From Protofrankia sp963555925 (GTDB lineage Bacteria; Actinomycetota; Actinomycetes; Frankiales; Frankiaceae): DNA of 64,000 bases. A program made the translations under genes and the position numbers. The notes beneath the pieces were generated by a model. That model made no database searches, had not been told where the DNA came from, and saw only the letters and a program-made list of their open reading frames with translations. The stretch is from assembly GCA_963555925.1 (NCBI GenBank), contig CAUVXJ010000011.1, positions 62,001-126,000 on the forward strand, written 5' to 3'. The first letter of the stretch is position 1. Every line of letters starts with the position of its first letter. Below are positions 8,918-18,079 of the stretch, one piece after another.

Positions 8918-9772
8918 GTGTCGGACGATCTGGTCCTGTGTACGACCGACGGTGATGGTGTCGCGACTGTGACGTTCAATCGTCCGGACCGGAAGAACGG
9001 CTGGTCACCGGACCTGGAGGCGGCCTACTTCGGGACGCTGGACCGGGTGGACCGGGATACGGACGTCCGTGCGGTCGTCCTGACCGGCGCGGGTACCGCC
9101 TTCTGTCCCGGAATGGACGCGAGCCGTCTCAACGAGAAGGCCGGCAAGGGACTCGATCTGTCGGGACGGCCGCCGCAGTACCGGCCGCGGACCCTGCGCA
9201 AGCCGTTGATCGCCGCCATCAACGGTGGGTGCGCCGGCATCGGGCTCGTCCAGGCGCTCATGTGCGACGTCCGGTTCGCCGCCCGAGGCGCGAAGTTCTC
9301 CACCGCCTTCGCCCGTCGTGGGCTCGCGGCCGAGTACGGCCTGAGCTGGGTCCTGCCGCGGTACGTCGGGCTCGAGAACGCCCTTGACCTCCTGCTGTCG
9401 GCCCGGACGTTCGACGCGGACGAAGCCCACCGGTTGGGGCTGGTCAGCCGTGTGGTCGAGCGTGACGATGTGCTCGCGCAGGCCCAAGCCTACGCGGCCG
9501 ACCTGGCCCGCAACTGTGCGCCGACCGCCCTGGCAGCTATTCGGCATCAGGTCTACGGCGACCTCGAGGTCGGCCTGGACGAGGCGCTGCGCAGGTCGTT
9601 GCAGGTGATGGTGGCGACCAACGGGGCGGCCGACTTCGTGGAGGGCATGCGAAGCTTCATCGAGCGGCGACCGCCGCGCTTCGCCCCGCTGGCCGACGAC
9701 TTCGACCCCGGTGCGCTGACCGGTGCTCCCATACCCGGCGGCCGCCTGGCAGCCGACGACGTCCTCGGTTAG
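8918..9772 (+). CDS. Enoyl-CoA hydratase/isomerase (crotonase) family protein
   Basis: A crotonase-fold protein. Oxyanion-hole regions are GTAFCPGMDASRL and INGGCAGIGLVQALM. The usual PE...GAGGTQ catalytic stretch is replaced by FARRGLAAEYGLSWVLPR, a distinct subtype also found in the paralogue at 37363-38172, so the reaction may not be simple hydration. I chose GTG at 8918 because GAAGGG is ~7 bases upstream; the in-frame ATG at 8894 has no ribosome site. A strong hairpin follows at 9813-9858. Confidence 0.82.
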   Translation: MSDDLVLCTTDGDGVATVTFNRPDRKNGWSPDLEAAYFGTLDRVDRDTDVRAVVLTGAGTAFCPGMDASRLNEKAGKGLDLSGRPPQYRPRTLRKPLIAAINGGCAGIGLVQALMCDVRFAARGAKFSTAFARRGLAAEYGLSWVLPRYVGLENALDLLLSARTFDADEAHRLGLVSRVVERDDVLAQAQAYAADLARNCAPTALAAIRHQVYGDLEVGLDEALRRSLQVMVATNGAADFVEGMRSFIERRPPRFAPLADDFDPGALTGAPIPGGRLAADDVLG

Positions 9773-9780
9773 GGCGCCCG

Positions 9781-9814
9781 GGACTGATGATGGGAACGGA
9801 CTGATGATGGGAAC
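9781..9814. repeat. 17-bp tandem duplication downstream of crotonase gene
   Basis: GGACTGATGATGGGAAC occurs twice head-to-tail, 8 bp after the stop codon and overlapping the left edge of the terminator hairpin. One of several stop-proximal micro-duplications in this window. Confidence 0.9.
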
Positions 9815-9858
9815 GATGTGAATCCGGTGCTGTTATGACAGCACCGGATTCACATCGT
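9813..9858. terminator. Bidirectional terminator hairpin, 21-bp perfect stem
   Basis: Arms 9813-9833 and 9838-9858 are perfect reverse complements with a TATG loop. It lies between the 3' ends of convergent genes (crotonase, plus; acyl-CoA dehydrogenase, minus), the expected place for a shared terminator. There is no T-tract, as is common in actinomycetes. Confidence 0.85.
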
Positions 9859-9913
9859 CAGGCCGACGCTGTGGTGGGCCGGTGGTGGATCATGGCTGGG
9901 GACGGCCGGCCGG

Positions 9914-11086
9914 TCAGCGCGGTTCTTTGGGCAGGCCCAGGACCTGTTCACCCAGGATGTTGCGCTGGATCTCGACGGCGCCGCCGTAGATCGTCTCTGC
10001 CCGGGAGTTCAGGAAGCTCGCCTGGAACAGGCTGAGCCGGTAGTCCTCCTCGACGAGCATCGAACCGGCGCCCGTCGCGTCCATCAGCAGTTCGCCGAAG
10101 TTGCGGTGCCAGGTGGACCAGAACAGCTTGGAGATCGACGACTCGGGTCCGGGGTGGGCGTTCGCGACGGCACGGGAGATGGCGCGGATGTTCATCGCCT
10201 GCATGACCCGTAGCCCGACATAGGCCGAAGCGATGCGGTCCCGCAGCACGGGGTCGGTCGGCCGGGTTCGTACGAGGTCGATCAGCGCCCGCATCTCGCG
10301 CTCGAACCCGGCCTGGAACGGCAGCACGGTGGTGCCGCCGCGCTCGTTGCCGAGGGTGCCCATGACCACGCGCCAGCCGCCGTTCACCTCACCCACGACA
10401 AGGTCCTTGCTGGTGCGGGCGTTACTGAAGAAGACTTCCGCGAACTCGGTCCCACCGGCCATGTTCCGGATCGGCCGTACCTCGACGCCGGGTTGGTGCC
10501 GCGGCACGAGAATCATGGAGATTCCCCGGTGCTTGGGCGCGTCCGGGTCGGTACGGCACAGGACGTACAGCCAGTCGGCGTAACCGCCGAAGGTCGTCCA
10601 CGTCTTCTGGCCGTTGACGACCCATTCGTCGCCGTCGAGCTCGGCCCTGGTACGCAGACCGGCCAGGTCGCTGCCGGCGTCGGGCTCGCTGAAGCCCTGT
10701 CCCCAGAACTCCTCCACCCCGGTGATCTTCGGCAGGAACCGGGCCTTCTGTTCGGCGGTACCGAACGCCAGCAGGGTCGGCCCGAACAGGTCCCGTCCGT
10801 GCACGCCGACCCAGTACGGCGCCTGTGCCCGGGCGTGCTCGACCTGAAAGATGATCTCCTGGGCCAGGGTCCCACCGCGGCCGCCGTACTCGACCGGCCA
10901 GCTGATGTTCAGCCACTTGTCCTTGGCGAGGAGTTTCTCCCACTCCAGACGCATCTCCCAGGCGGTGTCGTCCGCCGGGCCGCCGACGCCCAGGATGGTC
11001 CGGAAGTCACCGATGAGATGATCAGCGAGCCACGACCGCGCCTCCTCCTGAAACTGCCTGTCCTGTGCGGTGACGGCAACGTCCAT
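9914..11086 (-). CDS. Acyl-CoA dehydrogenase (FadE type)
   Basis: A 390-residue FAD-dependent acyl-CoA dehydrogenase. Visible landmarks are the WPVEYGGRGG motif, GQGFSEPDAGSDLAGLRTRA, the beta-domain NGQKTWTTFGGYAD, and the C-terminal IYGGAVEIQRNILGEQVLGLPKEPR. The residue where medium-chain enzymes carry the catalytic Glu (YEG in human MCAD) is Gly here. That is common among actinobacterial FadE proteins, some of which work as mixed tetramers. ATG at 11086 follows GAGG. A second acyl-CoA dehydrogenase starts divergently at 11265, so the two may form a pair. Confidence 0.88.
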   Translation of the reverse strand: MDVAVTAQDRQFQEEARSWLADHLIGDFRTILGVGGPADDTAWEMRLEWEKLLAKDKWLNISWPVEYGGRGGTLAQEIIFQVEHARAQAPYWVGVHGRDLFGPTLLAFGTAEQKARFLPKITGVEEFWGQGFSEPDAGSDLAGLRTRAELDGDEWVVNGQKTWTTFGGYADWLYVLCRTDPDAPKHRGISMILVPRHQPGVEVRPIRNMAGGTEFAEVFFSNARTSKDLVVGEVNGGWRVVMGTLGNERGGTTVLPFQAGFEREMRALIDLVRTRPTDPVLRDRIASAYVGLRVMQAMNIRAISRAVANAHPGPESSISKLFWSTWHRNFGELLMDATGAGSMLVEEDYRLSLFQASFLNSRAETIYGGAVEIQRNILGEQVLGLPKEPR

Positions 11087-11230
11087 CGGCTACCTCGCCT
11101 ACTCGCGCCCAAGCGGGCGCCTCCGGCTGACTTGTGATGCAAAATCGTACAAAAAGTTAGCTGATAGGCGAGGCTATCGCAACTCACGGGCCGGGCGGCC
11201 GGAGGTCTGTGCAGATCCAGTCCCGCTATG

Positions 11231-11247
11231 GTTAACTGATTTAGCTG
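11231..11247 (+). promoter_or_regulatory. Candidate operator, motif GTTAAMTGATTTRKCTG (copy 1)
   Basis: GTTAACTGATTTAGCTG sits 18 bp before the GTG start of the acyl-CoA dehydrogenase at 11265. A near match (14 of 17 bases) occurs at 20402-20418 upstream of a TesB gene. The shared word in two promoters of the same island suggests a common regulator; which one is unknown. Confidence 0.35.
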
Positions 11248-11264
11248 ATGGGAGAGGTGCTGTC

Positions 11265-12416
11265 GTGGACTTTGACCTCACGGACGAGCAGCGCATGCTG
11301 GCGCAGACCGCGCGGGACTTCGTCTCGCGTACCTGCCCACCGCGGATGGCCAAGGAATGGGACGAACAGGGTGTCCTGCCCAAGGAGCTCTTCCGGGGCA
11401 TGGCGGACCTCGGGTGGTTCGGCCTCCCGCTACCGGAGGAAAGCGGTGGGGGTGGTGGCACCGCGCTCGAACTCGTCCTGCTCGCCGAGGAGCTCGGGCG
11501 TGCCAGCCTCGACATCGCGATGTGCTATTCGGGTACCTTCATCCCCGGGCTCACCCTGCTGAAGTGGGGTACCCCGGCGCAGCGTGACCGTTACCTGCCG
11601 GGCATGTTGGATGGCACCGAGCGCTTCGCCATCGCCATGAGCGAACCGGACGCCGGCTCCGACGTCGCGGCGCTGCGCACCACCGCGGTCGACCATGGTG
11701 ACCACTTCGTCCTCAACGGGCAGAAGGCATGGTGCACCGGAGCGGGCCTGCCCGGTACGACCATCGCGATGTACGTGCGCACCAACCCGTCCGCGCCCAA
11801 GCACGAGGGGCTGTCCCTGGTGCTGGTCGATCCCGCCACCGCAGGTGTGGAGATCCGCCGGACGCCGACGTTGGCACGGCACATCCTCGGCACCAACGAG
11901 GTGTTCCTGCACGACGTGATCGTGCCCCGGGAGAACCTGGTGGGTCCGCTGCACGGCGGTTGGAAGGTCATGCTCTCCGGGCTCGACCTCGAGCGTGTGC
12001 TCATGAGCGGCGCATATGTCGGGGTGGCTCAGGCCACGCTCGACGAGGCGCTGGAATACTCCAAGCAGCGCCAGCAGTTCGACCGTCCGATCGGCAACTT
12101 CCAGTCGCTCTCGCATGCGATGGCCGACCTCCAGGTCGAGATCGACTCCGCTCGGCTGCTGTCGTACCGGGCCGCATGGCTGCATGCGCAGGGCCGGCCG
12201 TGTTCCCGTGAGGGCTCGATGGCCAAGCTCAAGGGCTCCGAGACCTATGTCGCGGCGGCTCGGTGGGGCATGCAGATCCTCGGCGGTCACGGCTTCGCCA
12301 CCGAGAGCGTGATGAGCTTCCGTTGGCGTGAGTCCATCGTCGCACCGATCTCCGGCGGCACCAGCCAGATCCAGCGCAACGCGATCGCGCGCAGCATGGG
12401 CCTACGCAGCTACTGA
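11265..12416 (+). CDS. Acyl-CoA dehydrogenase
   Basis: A 383-residue FAD-dependent acyl-CoA dehydrogenase. It begins VDFDLTDEQRMLAQTARDFV, has the AMSEPDAGSDVAALRTTA and NGQKAWCTGAG motifs, and ends with the ISGGTSQIQRNAIARSMGLRSY stretch. The canonical MCAD-type glutamate is replaced by glycine. The GTG at 11265 has GGAGAGG eight bases upstream; earlier in-frame starts lack such a site. It is divergent from the dehydrogenase at 9914-11086 and followed by a crotonase gene after a hairpin. Confidence 0.88.
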   Translation: MDFDLTDEQRMLAQTARDFVSRTCPPRMAKEWDEQGVLPKELFRGMADLGWFGLPLPEESGGGGGTALELVLLAEELGRASLDIAMCYSGTFIPGLTLLKWGTPAQRDRYLPGMLDGTERFAIAMSEPDAGSDVAALRTTAVDHGDHFVLNGQKAWCTGAGLPGTTIAMYVRTNPSAPKHEGLSLVLVDPATAGVEIRRTPTLARHILGTNEVFLHDVIVPRENLVGPLHGGWKVMLSGLDLERVLMSGAYVGVAQATLDEALEYSKQRQQFDRPIGNFQSLSHAMADLQVEIDSARLLSYRAAWLHAQGRPCSREGSMAKLKGSETYVAAARWGMQILGGHGFATESVMSFRWRESIVAPISGGTSQIQRNAIARSMGLRSY

Positions 12417-12449
12417 CAGTCAGTGACTACTGATGGTAGTCACTGACTG
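12417..12449. terminator. Hairpin between acyl-CoA dehydrogenase and crotonase
   Basis: A 14-bp perfect stem (12417-12430 with 12436-12449) and TGATG loop begins directly after the stop codon. It could act as a terminator or attenuator between the two genes. It also argues that translation of the next gene starts later than the ATG at 12450. Confidence 0.65.
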
Positions 12450-12494
12450 ATGACGGTCACCGATGACCCTGTCCAGGAGAGGCAGCCACTGAAC

Positions 12495-13271
12495 ATGGCG
12501 AACTACGACTTCGGGGATGTCCTCCTCGTCGAGTCCGACGGCCCGGTGCGCGTCGTCACGATGAACCGTCCAGCGGCGTTGAACGCGTTCGCCGGCGGGC
12601 TGCACGAAGCCATCGCCGACGTCTGGGCGCGCATCGCGAGCGACCGGGACGCACGCGCGGTGGTGCTCACCGGGGCGGGTCGCGCCTTCAGCGCAGGCGG
12701 CGACATCCCGGGGATGGCCCAGCAGATCGCCGATCCCGAACACCGCCGGCACAGCATGCGCGAGGCGCGGCGGCTCGCCGACGAGGTGGTGCGCTTCCAC
12801 CTGCCGGTGGTGGCTGCGGTCAACGGCCCCGCCGTCGGCCTCGGGGCGACGATCGCCGTCATGAGCGACATCGTCCTGATCGCCGACACCGCGTTCCTGG
12901 CGGATCCACACGTGCAGGTGGGTCTGGTCGCCGGCGATGGTGGCGCGGCGTTCTGGCCACTGGCCACCAGTATCCTGCGGGCCAAGGAATACCTGCTCAC
13001 CGGTGACCGCATCCCCGCGGACCAGGCTGTCGCCCTGGGTCTGGCCAACCGGGTGGTCCCGGCCGCCGAGCTGATGGACGAGGCCCGCCGGGTCGCGCAC
13101 AAGATCGCCGCGCTGCCCCCGCAGGCCGTCCAGGACACCAAGCGGGCGATCAATCTGCATCTGGCGCAGGCCGCCCGGCTGGTCCTGGACTTCTCCCTGG
13201 CCGCGGAGGGCGAGTCGTTCACCACCGACGAGTTGCGCCACAACGTCGAGAGCTTCAAAGCCAAGTCATGA
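12495..13271 (+). CDS. Enoyl-CoA hydratase/isomerase family protein
   Basis: A crotonase-fold protein of ~258 residues. Typical stretches are LTGAGRAFSAGGDIPGM (oxyanion hole) and VNGPAVGLGATIAVMSDIVL. The catalytic region reads PHVQVGLVAGDGGAAFWP, a subtype common in actinobacteria that lacks the usual PE glutamate but has Asp in GDGG. ATG at 12495 is preferred: a GGAGAGG lies upstream, while ATG at 12450 abuts a hairpin and has no ribosome site. It converges on the second FadR regulator. Confidence 0.82.
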   Translation: MANYDFGDVLLVESDGPVRVVTMNRPAALNAFAGGLHEAIADVWARIASDRDARAVVLTGAGRAFSAGGDIPGMAQQIADPEHRRHSMREARRLADEVVRFHLPVVAAVNGPAVGLGATIAVMSDIVLIADTAFLADPHVQVGLVAGDGGAAFWPLATSILRAKEYLLTGDRIPADQAVALGLANRVVPAAELMDEARRVAHKIAALPPQAVQDTKRAINLHLAQAARLVLDFSLAAEGESFTTDELRHNVESFKAKS

Positions 13272-13315
13272 CCATGATCGTGGACGTCGTCTCATGAGCA
13301 CGCCGCTCGCAGGAA

Positions 13316-14071
13316 TTAGCTGAGCAAGTCGAGGACGGTCTGCTTGTCGGTGTCCTCCAGTAGGAGTTTGCCGATCGCGGTGAGGTGCCGGCGCCAGAAG
13401 GCCTCCGCCTCTTCGGTCTGCCGGTTGCGGATGAGCGTGACGATCTTGATGTTGGCGCGATGTGCCCTGCCCACGAGCGTCCGCTGCTGGTCGGGGGCGC
13501 TGACACGAGCCAGGTGGGAGGACACGGTGGCGGACTCGACGATCCGGTACAGCATTCCGACCAGGAGTCGCAGCGTCCGGTTGCCGGTCAGTTCGACGAC
13601 GAGGAGGTGGAACTCCGCGTCGATGAACAGGAACCGCTCATGGTCGTCGAGGGCCTCCTGGCACCTGGCCAGCACCTCGTTGAGTCGGGCGAGGTCACCG
13701 TCGTCGTGCCGCTCGGCGCACATGCCGGCGGCACGGGATTCCAGCAGAGCCCGGGCCTCGTAGACGTCGGCGAGGGTGGTGCCCCGGTACTGGAGGATCG
13801 CGCCCGCGTACCGGGCGGCGGTGTCCCCGGACGGGAGGTGCACACGAGCTCCGCCGCGCGCACCCCTTCGAACACTGATCAGCCCCTCCGACTCCAGGAC
13901 CCGGAACCCTTCTCGTAGGGTTGGGCGGGAGACTCCGAAGCGTTCCATGAGGACCGCTTCAGACGGAAGCGCCGTTCCCTCGCCGAGTTTTCCGAGGATG
14001 ATCTGCCGGCGGAGATGGCTGGCGACGATTTCGCCGGCTTTGGGTACGCGGACACGGTCTTCGGTCGCCAC
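13316..14071 (-). CDS. FadR/GntR-family transcriptional regulator with FCD domain (second copy)
   Basis: A 251-residue FadR-type regulator, paralogous along its whole length to that at 4829-5605 (shared VRVPK, RRQII, FGVSRPTLREGFRVLESEGLISVRRGARGGARV). The FCD part has ADVYEARALLESRAA, IDAEFHLLVVELTGNRTL and a late AFWRRHL. GTG at 14071 has AGGAGG upstream. It lies between two catabolic gene groups and is upstream of an acyl-CoA dehydrogenase on the same strand. Probably a local repressor whose effector is an acyl-CoA (inference). Confidence 0.88.
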   Translation of the reverse strand: MATEDRVRVPKAGEIVASHLRRQIILGKLGEGTALPSEAVLMERFGVSRPTLREGFRVLESEGLISVRRGARGGARVHLPSGDTAARYAGAILQYRGTTLADVYEARALLESRAAGMCAERHDDGDLARLNEVLARCQEALDDHERFLFIDAEFHLLVVELTGNRTLRLLVGMLYRIVESATVSSHLARVSAPDQQRTLVGRAHRANIKIVTLIRNRQTEEAEAFWRRHLTAIGKLLLEDTDKQTVLDLLS

Positions 14072-14289
14072 GGAATCCTCCTGCTCGTTGGCACCGCCGC
14101 AGAACGGGAGTGGTGACTCGGCGTTGGGCGCCGGAGGCGGGTGAGTAGAGGTGTCCCCTGCGCGGTCGCTTAGATAATAATCTATCGGATCGCCCCTTGG
14201 CCTGTTTCTCCAGGCGATGGGGCTGTTCCGGTTCGCGCACGCCTCCGGCGTGCGCGACGGTAGTCGTTTCCGGCGTGGGCCGGCCAGCC

Positions 14290-14329
14290 CAGCCCCGCGC
14301 CGCCGCGTCCCCTATTGCCGGGCGCCCTA
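14290..14329 (-). repeat. Palindromic-element half copy abutting a stop codon (copy C)
   Basis: Read on the minus strand, this matches the left end of the element at 39130 (GGCGCCCGGCAATAGGGG, then ACGCGGCG and GCGGGGC). Its outer edge coincides with the TAG stop of the acyl-CoA dehydrogenase at 14327. No matching opposite arm is visible nearby, so this is a decayed or half element. Confidence 0.75.
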
Positions 14330-15442
14330 AATGCCTATCCGCTGGGCGAGCTGTTCGCGATGGTAGGCGGGGTCACCGAGCAGGAGCTGCGAGGTCTTGG
14401 CCCGCTTGAAGTAGAGATGGGCTGGATGTTCCCAGGTGAAGCCGATCCCACCGTGCACCTGGATGTTCTCGGCGGCGCAGTGGAAAAACGCATCCGAGCA
14501 GTAGGACTTGGCCACGCTGGCCACGACCGGGAGTTCGTCGTTACCCTCAGCGGCCGCCCACATGCCGTAGTACGCGGCGGACTTGGCCGACTCCACGTCC
14601 AGCAGCATGTCCGCGCATTTGTGCTTGATCGCTTGGAATGAGCCGATGGGCCGACCGAACTGTACCCGAATCTTGGCGTACTCGACGGCCATCTCCAGCA
14701 CCTTCTGGGCACCGCCGACCTGCTCGGCGGCCAGGCCGATGGCCGCGGTGTCGAGAACCCGCAGGAGAACGCCCTCGCCCTCGCCGTCGACGCCGATCAA
14801 CCGGGCGGGGGTTTCGTCGAAGTCGAGCCGGGCCTGCTTGCGGGTGAGGTCCATGGTCGGCAGCAGGGTGCGGGTGAGGCCGGGCGCGTCGCCGGGGATG
14901 GCGAAGAGGCTGACTCCGGCTGCGGTCCGGGCCGCCACCACGACGAGGTCGGCGGTGTGGCCGTCAAGCACATAGGTCTTGGACCCATTCAGCCGCCACT
15001 CGTTGCCGTGCCGGGTCGCGGGGAGTGTGATCCCGTCGGTGTCCCATCGGCCGGACTCTTCGGTGAACGCGAGCGTCGCTCGGGTGTCGCCGCCGGCGAT
15101 GCCCGGCAGGTAGTCCTTCTGAGCCGCGTCGTCGCCACTTGCGACCAGCGCCGTCACCGCGAGGACGACCGTGGAGAAGTAGGGCGCGCACAGCAGTGCG
15201 CGGCCGGCTTCCTCCAGGACGATGCCCACCTCGACGAACCCGTAGCCGGCACCCCCGTACTCTTCGGGGATCGCGAGACCCGTCAGGCCGAGTTCGCCGG
15301 CCAGTTTCGCCCAGACGTTCGCATCGTAACCCTCAGTGGTCTCCATGAGGCGCCGAACTTCGGACTCCGGAGAAAGATCCTCCAGGAAGTCGTGTACGGC
15401 GCGGCGTAGCTCTTCCTGCTCCTCGCTGAAGGCGAAGTTCAC
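14327..15442 (-). CDS. Acyl-CoA dehydrogenase
   Basis: A 371-residue acyl-CoA dehydrogenase (VNFAFSEEQEELRRAVHDFL start). The middle domain has LAFTEESGRWD and RLNGSKTYVLDGHTADL; the helical domain has GGAQKVLEMAVEYAKIRVQFGRPIGSFQAIKH and the end has VHGGIGFTWEHPAHLYFKRAK. This pattern is typical of FadE proteins that often pair with a second, different subunit. GTG at 15442 has GGGAG upstream. Its stop codon is formed at the boundary of a palindromic repeat (14290-14329). Confidence 0.87.
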   Translation of the reverse strand: MNFAFSEEQEELRRAVHDFLEDLSPESEVRRLMETTEGYDANVWAKLAGELGLTGLAIPEEYGGAGYGFVEVGIVLEEAGRALLCAPYFSTVVLAVTALVASGDDAAQKDYLPGIAGGDTRATLAFTEESGRWDTDGITLPATRHGNEWRLNGSKTYVLDGHTADLVVVAARTAAGVSLFAIPGDAPGLTRTLLPTMDLTRKQARLDFDETPARLIGVDGEGEGVLLRVLDTAAIGLAAEQVGGAQKVLEMAVEYAKIRVQFGRPIGSFQAIKHKCADMLLDVESAKSAAYYGMWAAAEGNDELPVVASVAKSYCSDAFFHCAAENIQVHGGIGFTWEHPAHLYFKRAKTSQLLLGDPAYHREQLAQRIGI

Positions 15443-15609
15443 GGCAGCTCCCGGCTACAGACAATATTCTCAACGAGGGTATAATTAGTAAGCTAATTCG
15501 GCAAGATGTGCTCTGAGTAACAGGATGGTATGCGGTCGGACGGGGTGACCTCGGATGGGGCGGCGCCGAATCGGAGGACCCGGCGCCGTTGATCATGCCA
15601 TCCCGTTGC

Positions 15610-16359
15610 TCATGCCATCGTCAGTCCGCCACTTACCGACAGTGTCTGCCCGGTGATGTAGCCCGCCGCGGGGGAAGCGAGGAAGACCACGGCCGGGGCG
15701 ATGTCGGTCGGCTGTCCGATCCGCTTCATCGGGACGGCCCGCGCGAGCGAGTCGTAGAGGCGCTGGCTGACGTCCGCGACCTGGTCGAGCAGGGCGGTGT
15801 CGGTCGGGCCGGGGCAGACGGCGTTGACGGTGATCCCGCCGGCCGCGGTCTCCCGGGCGAGTGCCTTGGCGAACGCGATGACCCCACCCTTGGTGGCCGA
15901 GTAGACCACCTCGCCGGACGATCCGACCCGTCCCGCGTCCGAGGCGATGTTGATGATGCGGCCCGACCCACGTGCCAGCATGCTGTCAAGGACCGCACGG
16001 CTGGCGCGGATCGTGCCGAGCAGGTTGACATCCACCAGGCGCAGCCAGGTTGCCTCGTCGCTGTCGACGAACGGGCCGATCACGTCGACCCCGGCATTGT
16101 TCACGAGGATGTCGACCTCGCCGAGCTCCGCCCGCACCCGCTCGACACCGGCGAGCACGCTTGCGTTGTCGGTCACGTCCACGGTGACGCCGAGGGCGCG
16201 GCCGGCCAGTTTGTCCGCGGTCACAGCGGCGCCGTCGCCGTCGCGGTCGGCCACAGCCACGGCGGCGCCCGCCTGTGCCAGCGCGGCCGCGATGGCGGCT
16301 CCGATCCCGCGGGCGGCGCCGGTCACGATCGCGACCTTGCCCTCAAGTGCCTCGGTCAT
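15610..16359 (-). CDS. Short-chain dehydrogenase/reductase (FabG/BadH-like)
   Basis: A 249-residue classical SDR. TGAARGIGAAIA binds NAD(P); VADRDGDG after strand 2 suggests NAD preference (Asp); NNAG and the S-YSATK catalytic set are present (IASDAGR, VVYSATKGGVIAFAKALA). PGPTDTALL and the GYITGQTLSVSGGLTMA end are typical. Best guesses are a hydroxyacyl-CoA or alicyclic alcohol dehydrogenase. ATG at 16359 follows GAGGAG. Divergent from the HMGCS-like/DUF35 gene across an AT-rich patch. Confidence 0.86.
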   Translation of the reverse strand: MTEALEGKVAIVTGAARGIGAAIAAALAQAGAAVAVADRDGDGAAVTADKLAGRALGVTVDVTDNASVLAGVERVRAELGEVDILVNNAGVDVIGPFVDSDEATWLRLVDVNLLGTIRASRAVLDSMLARGSGRIINIASDAGRVGSSGEVVYSATKGGVIAFAKALARETAAGGITVNAVCPGPTDTALLDQVADVSQRLYDSLARAVPMKRIGQPTDIAPAVVFLASPAAGYITGQTLSVSGGLTMA

Positions 16360-16431
16360 GCGCCGCGCTCCTCTCTACATCGCTGGCGGGTCCCGGTCGG
16401 TGCATCCGTGGTCCCGTATTGGCGTCATATC

Positions 16432-16440
16432 ATATAACTA
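16432..16440 (-). promoter_or_regulatory. Candidate operator TAGTTATAT (copy 1)
   Basis: TAGTTATATG on the minus strand in the divergent region between the SDR at 16359 and the fusion gene at 16636. The same core is found at 25653 and 35518, also in AT-rich promoter patches of this island. Function is inferred from recurrence. Confidence 0.35.
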
Positions 16441-16635
16441 TTTTGGATGTCATGATCGGGCTTTCGGATTGCCTCCTGAGACTGCAGGCCGGCTCCGTGA
16501 CTGGTTGCCCGGCACCACAAATCGTGCAAGCATCTAACTTGTTACATGTCCTCTGCCGTCACGCGGAAGTGCCGGGCTCCGCCCACGTCCGTCACGACAG
16601 AGCGGTCAGCTCCGCCACACTGCGTCGGGAGAACG

Positions 16636-18078
16636 ATGTCGGGTCTACTTGCCTACGGTGCTTATCTGCCCTACCACCGGCTCCAGCGCAAGGCCGTGGC
16701 CGCCGCGCTCGGCGGCCGTGGTGGTTCCGGCGTGCGCACGGTGGCCTCCTTCGATGAGGACACCACATCCCTGGGTGTGGAAGCGGCGCGGATCGCCCTG
16801 CGGGGTCGTGCGGCCGCGTCCGGGCCTCGGCAGGTCTACTTCGCCACGACGGCGCCGGGCTATCTGGACAAGACCAACGCCACGGCCATCCACGCCGCTC
16901 TCGGGCTGGACGAATCCGTGCTCGCGGTCGACATGGTCGGCTCGGTGCGGTCCGGCGTGGGTGCCTTGCTGGCCGCGAGCGCGGCGACCGAGCCGACGCT
17001 GGTCGTGCTCTCCGACATCCGCACAGGCCTTCCCGGCGGCGCGGACGAGCGTGACGGCGGTGACGGCGCGGCGGCTCTGTTGGTCGGGCCGGGCACGCCG
17101 GACGCACCCGTGCTCGCGGAGATCCTCGCGAACGCCTCGGCCACCGAGGAGTTCCTCGACCGGTGGCGTGTGCCGGGCGACGACCACTCGCGGGTCTGGG
17201 AGGAGCGCTTCGGTGAGTCGGTCTACGTACCGCTCGCCGACCGGGCATTCGCCGACCTGCTCAAGCAGGTCGACCTGACGCCGGACCAGGTCGATCATCT
17301 CATCGTGACCGGTCTGCACGCGCGGTCGGTGGCCTCCTTCACCCGGCGCGCGGGCGTGCGGCCCGACGCCGTCGTCGACGGCCTGGCGAAGACGGTCGGC
17401 AACACCGGGACCGCGCACGCCGGTCTGCTGCTCGCCGACACCCTCGACAGGGCCGGGGCCGGAAAGACGATCGTGGTCGTCGTCCTCGCGGACGGCGTGA
17501 CCGCGGTGGCGCTGCGTACCACCGAAGCTCTGCCCGAGCACCGCGCCGCCGTGTCGGTGGCGGCCCAGATCGCCGGCGGGCGGGACACCCTGCGGTATGC
17601 CGACTTCCTCAACTGGCGGGGCCGGCTCGTGACCGAACCGCCCCGGCGGCCCGACCCCGACGCCTACGCCGCTCCGCCGGCCGGCCGCAACGCCGACTGG
17701 AAGTACGGTTTCACCGGCTCCCGTTGCGACGAGTGCGGTACCCGGCATCTGCCGCCCGCGCGGGTCTGCCGGGCGTGCGGCGTTGTGGACCACATGACAC
17801 CGCAACGCCTCGCGGACATCCACGGCACGGTGGCGACGTTCACGATCGACCGACTTGCCTTCACCCCGAGCCCGCCGCTGGTCGCCGTGGTCATCGACAT
17901 CGATGGCGGTGGCCGCTTCAAGTGTGAGCTGACCGATGTCGACCCGGACAGCGTCGCCATCGGCGACCGGGTCGAGATGACCTTCCGCAAGGTGAACACC
18001 GCGCGGGGCATCCACAACTACTTCTGGAAGGCCCGCCCCGTGCGGGCCGCGGGCAGCACCGAAGGGCTGGAGGCCTGA
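16636..18078 (+). CDS. HMG-CoA-synthase-like/ketosynthase-fold protein fused to DUF35 Zn-ribbon/OB-fold domain
   Basis: A 480-residue two-part protein. Residues ~1-330 have the thiolase-fold pattern of HMG-CoA synthase/KAS III (LAYGAYLPYHRL, GLDESVLAVDM, LIVTGLHARSV, VGNTGTAHAGLLLA). At the site where these enzymes have the nucleophilic Cys (ACKAGT-like) it reads GSVRSGVGA, with Val104, so classic acyl transfer is unlikely. Residues ~360-460 form a DUF35 unit with four Cys (about 364, 367, 378, 381) and an OB-fold. ATG at 16636 has GGGAGA upstream. A thiolase follows two bases after its stop, recalling thiolase-HMGCS-DUF35 complexes in archaea and DUF35-dependent steroid aldolases. Confidence 0.8.
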   Translation: MSGLLAYGAYLPYHRLQRKAVAAALGGRGGSGVRTVASFDEDTTSLGVEAARIALRGRAAASGPRQVYFATTAPGYLDKTNATAIHAALGLDESVLAVDMVGSVRSGVGALLAASAATEPTLVVLSDIRTGLPGGADERDGGDGAAALLVGPGTPDAPVLAEILANASATEEFLDRWRVPGDDHSRVWEERFGESVYVPLADRAFADLLKQVDLTPDQVDHLIVTGLHARSVASFTRRAGVRPDAVVDGLAKTVGNTGTAHAGLLLADTLDRAGAGKTIVVVVLADGVTAVALRTTEALPEHRAAVSVAAQIAGGRDTLRYADFLNWRGRLVTEPPRRPDPDAYAAPPAGRNADWKYGFTGSRCDECGTRHLPPARVCRACGVVDHMTPQRLADIHGTVATFTIDRLAFTPSPPLVAVVIDIDGGGRFKCELTDVDPDSVAIGDRVEMTFRKVNTARGIHNYFWKARPVRAAGSTEGLEA

Positions 18079-18079
18079 G

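Noticed and set aside
16636..18078. Mevalonate-pathway HMG-CoA synthase
   Set aside because: The catalytic Cys position is Val and a DUF35 domain is fused; no other mevalonate genes are nearby.
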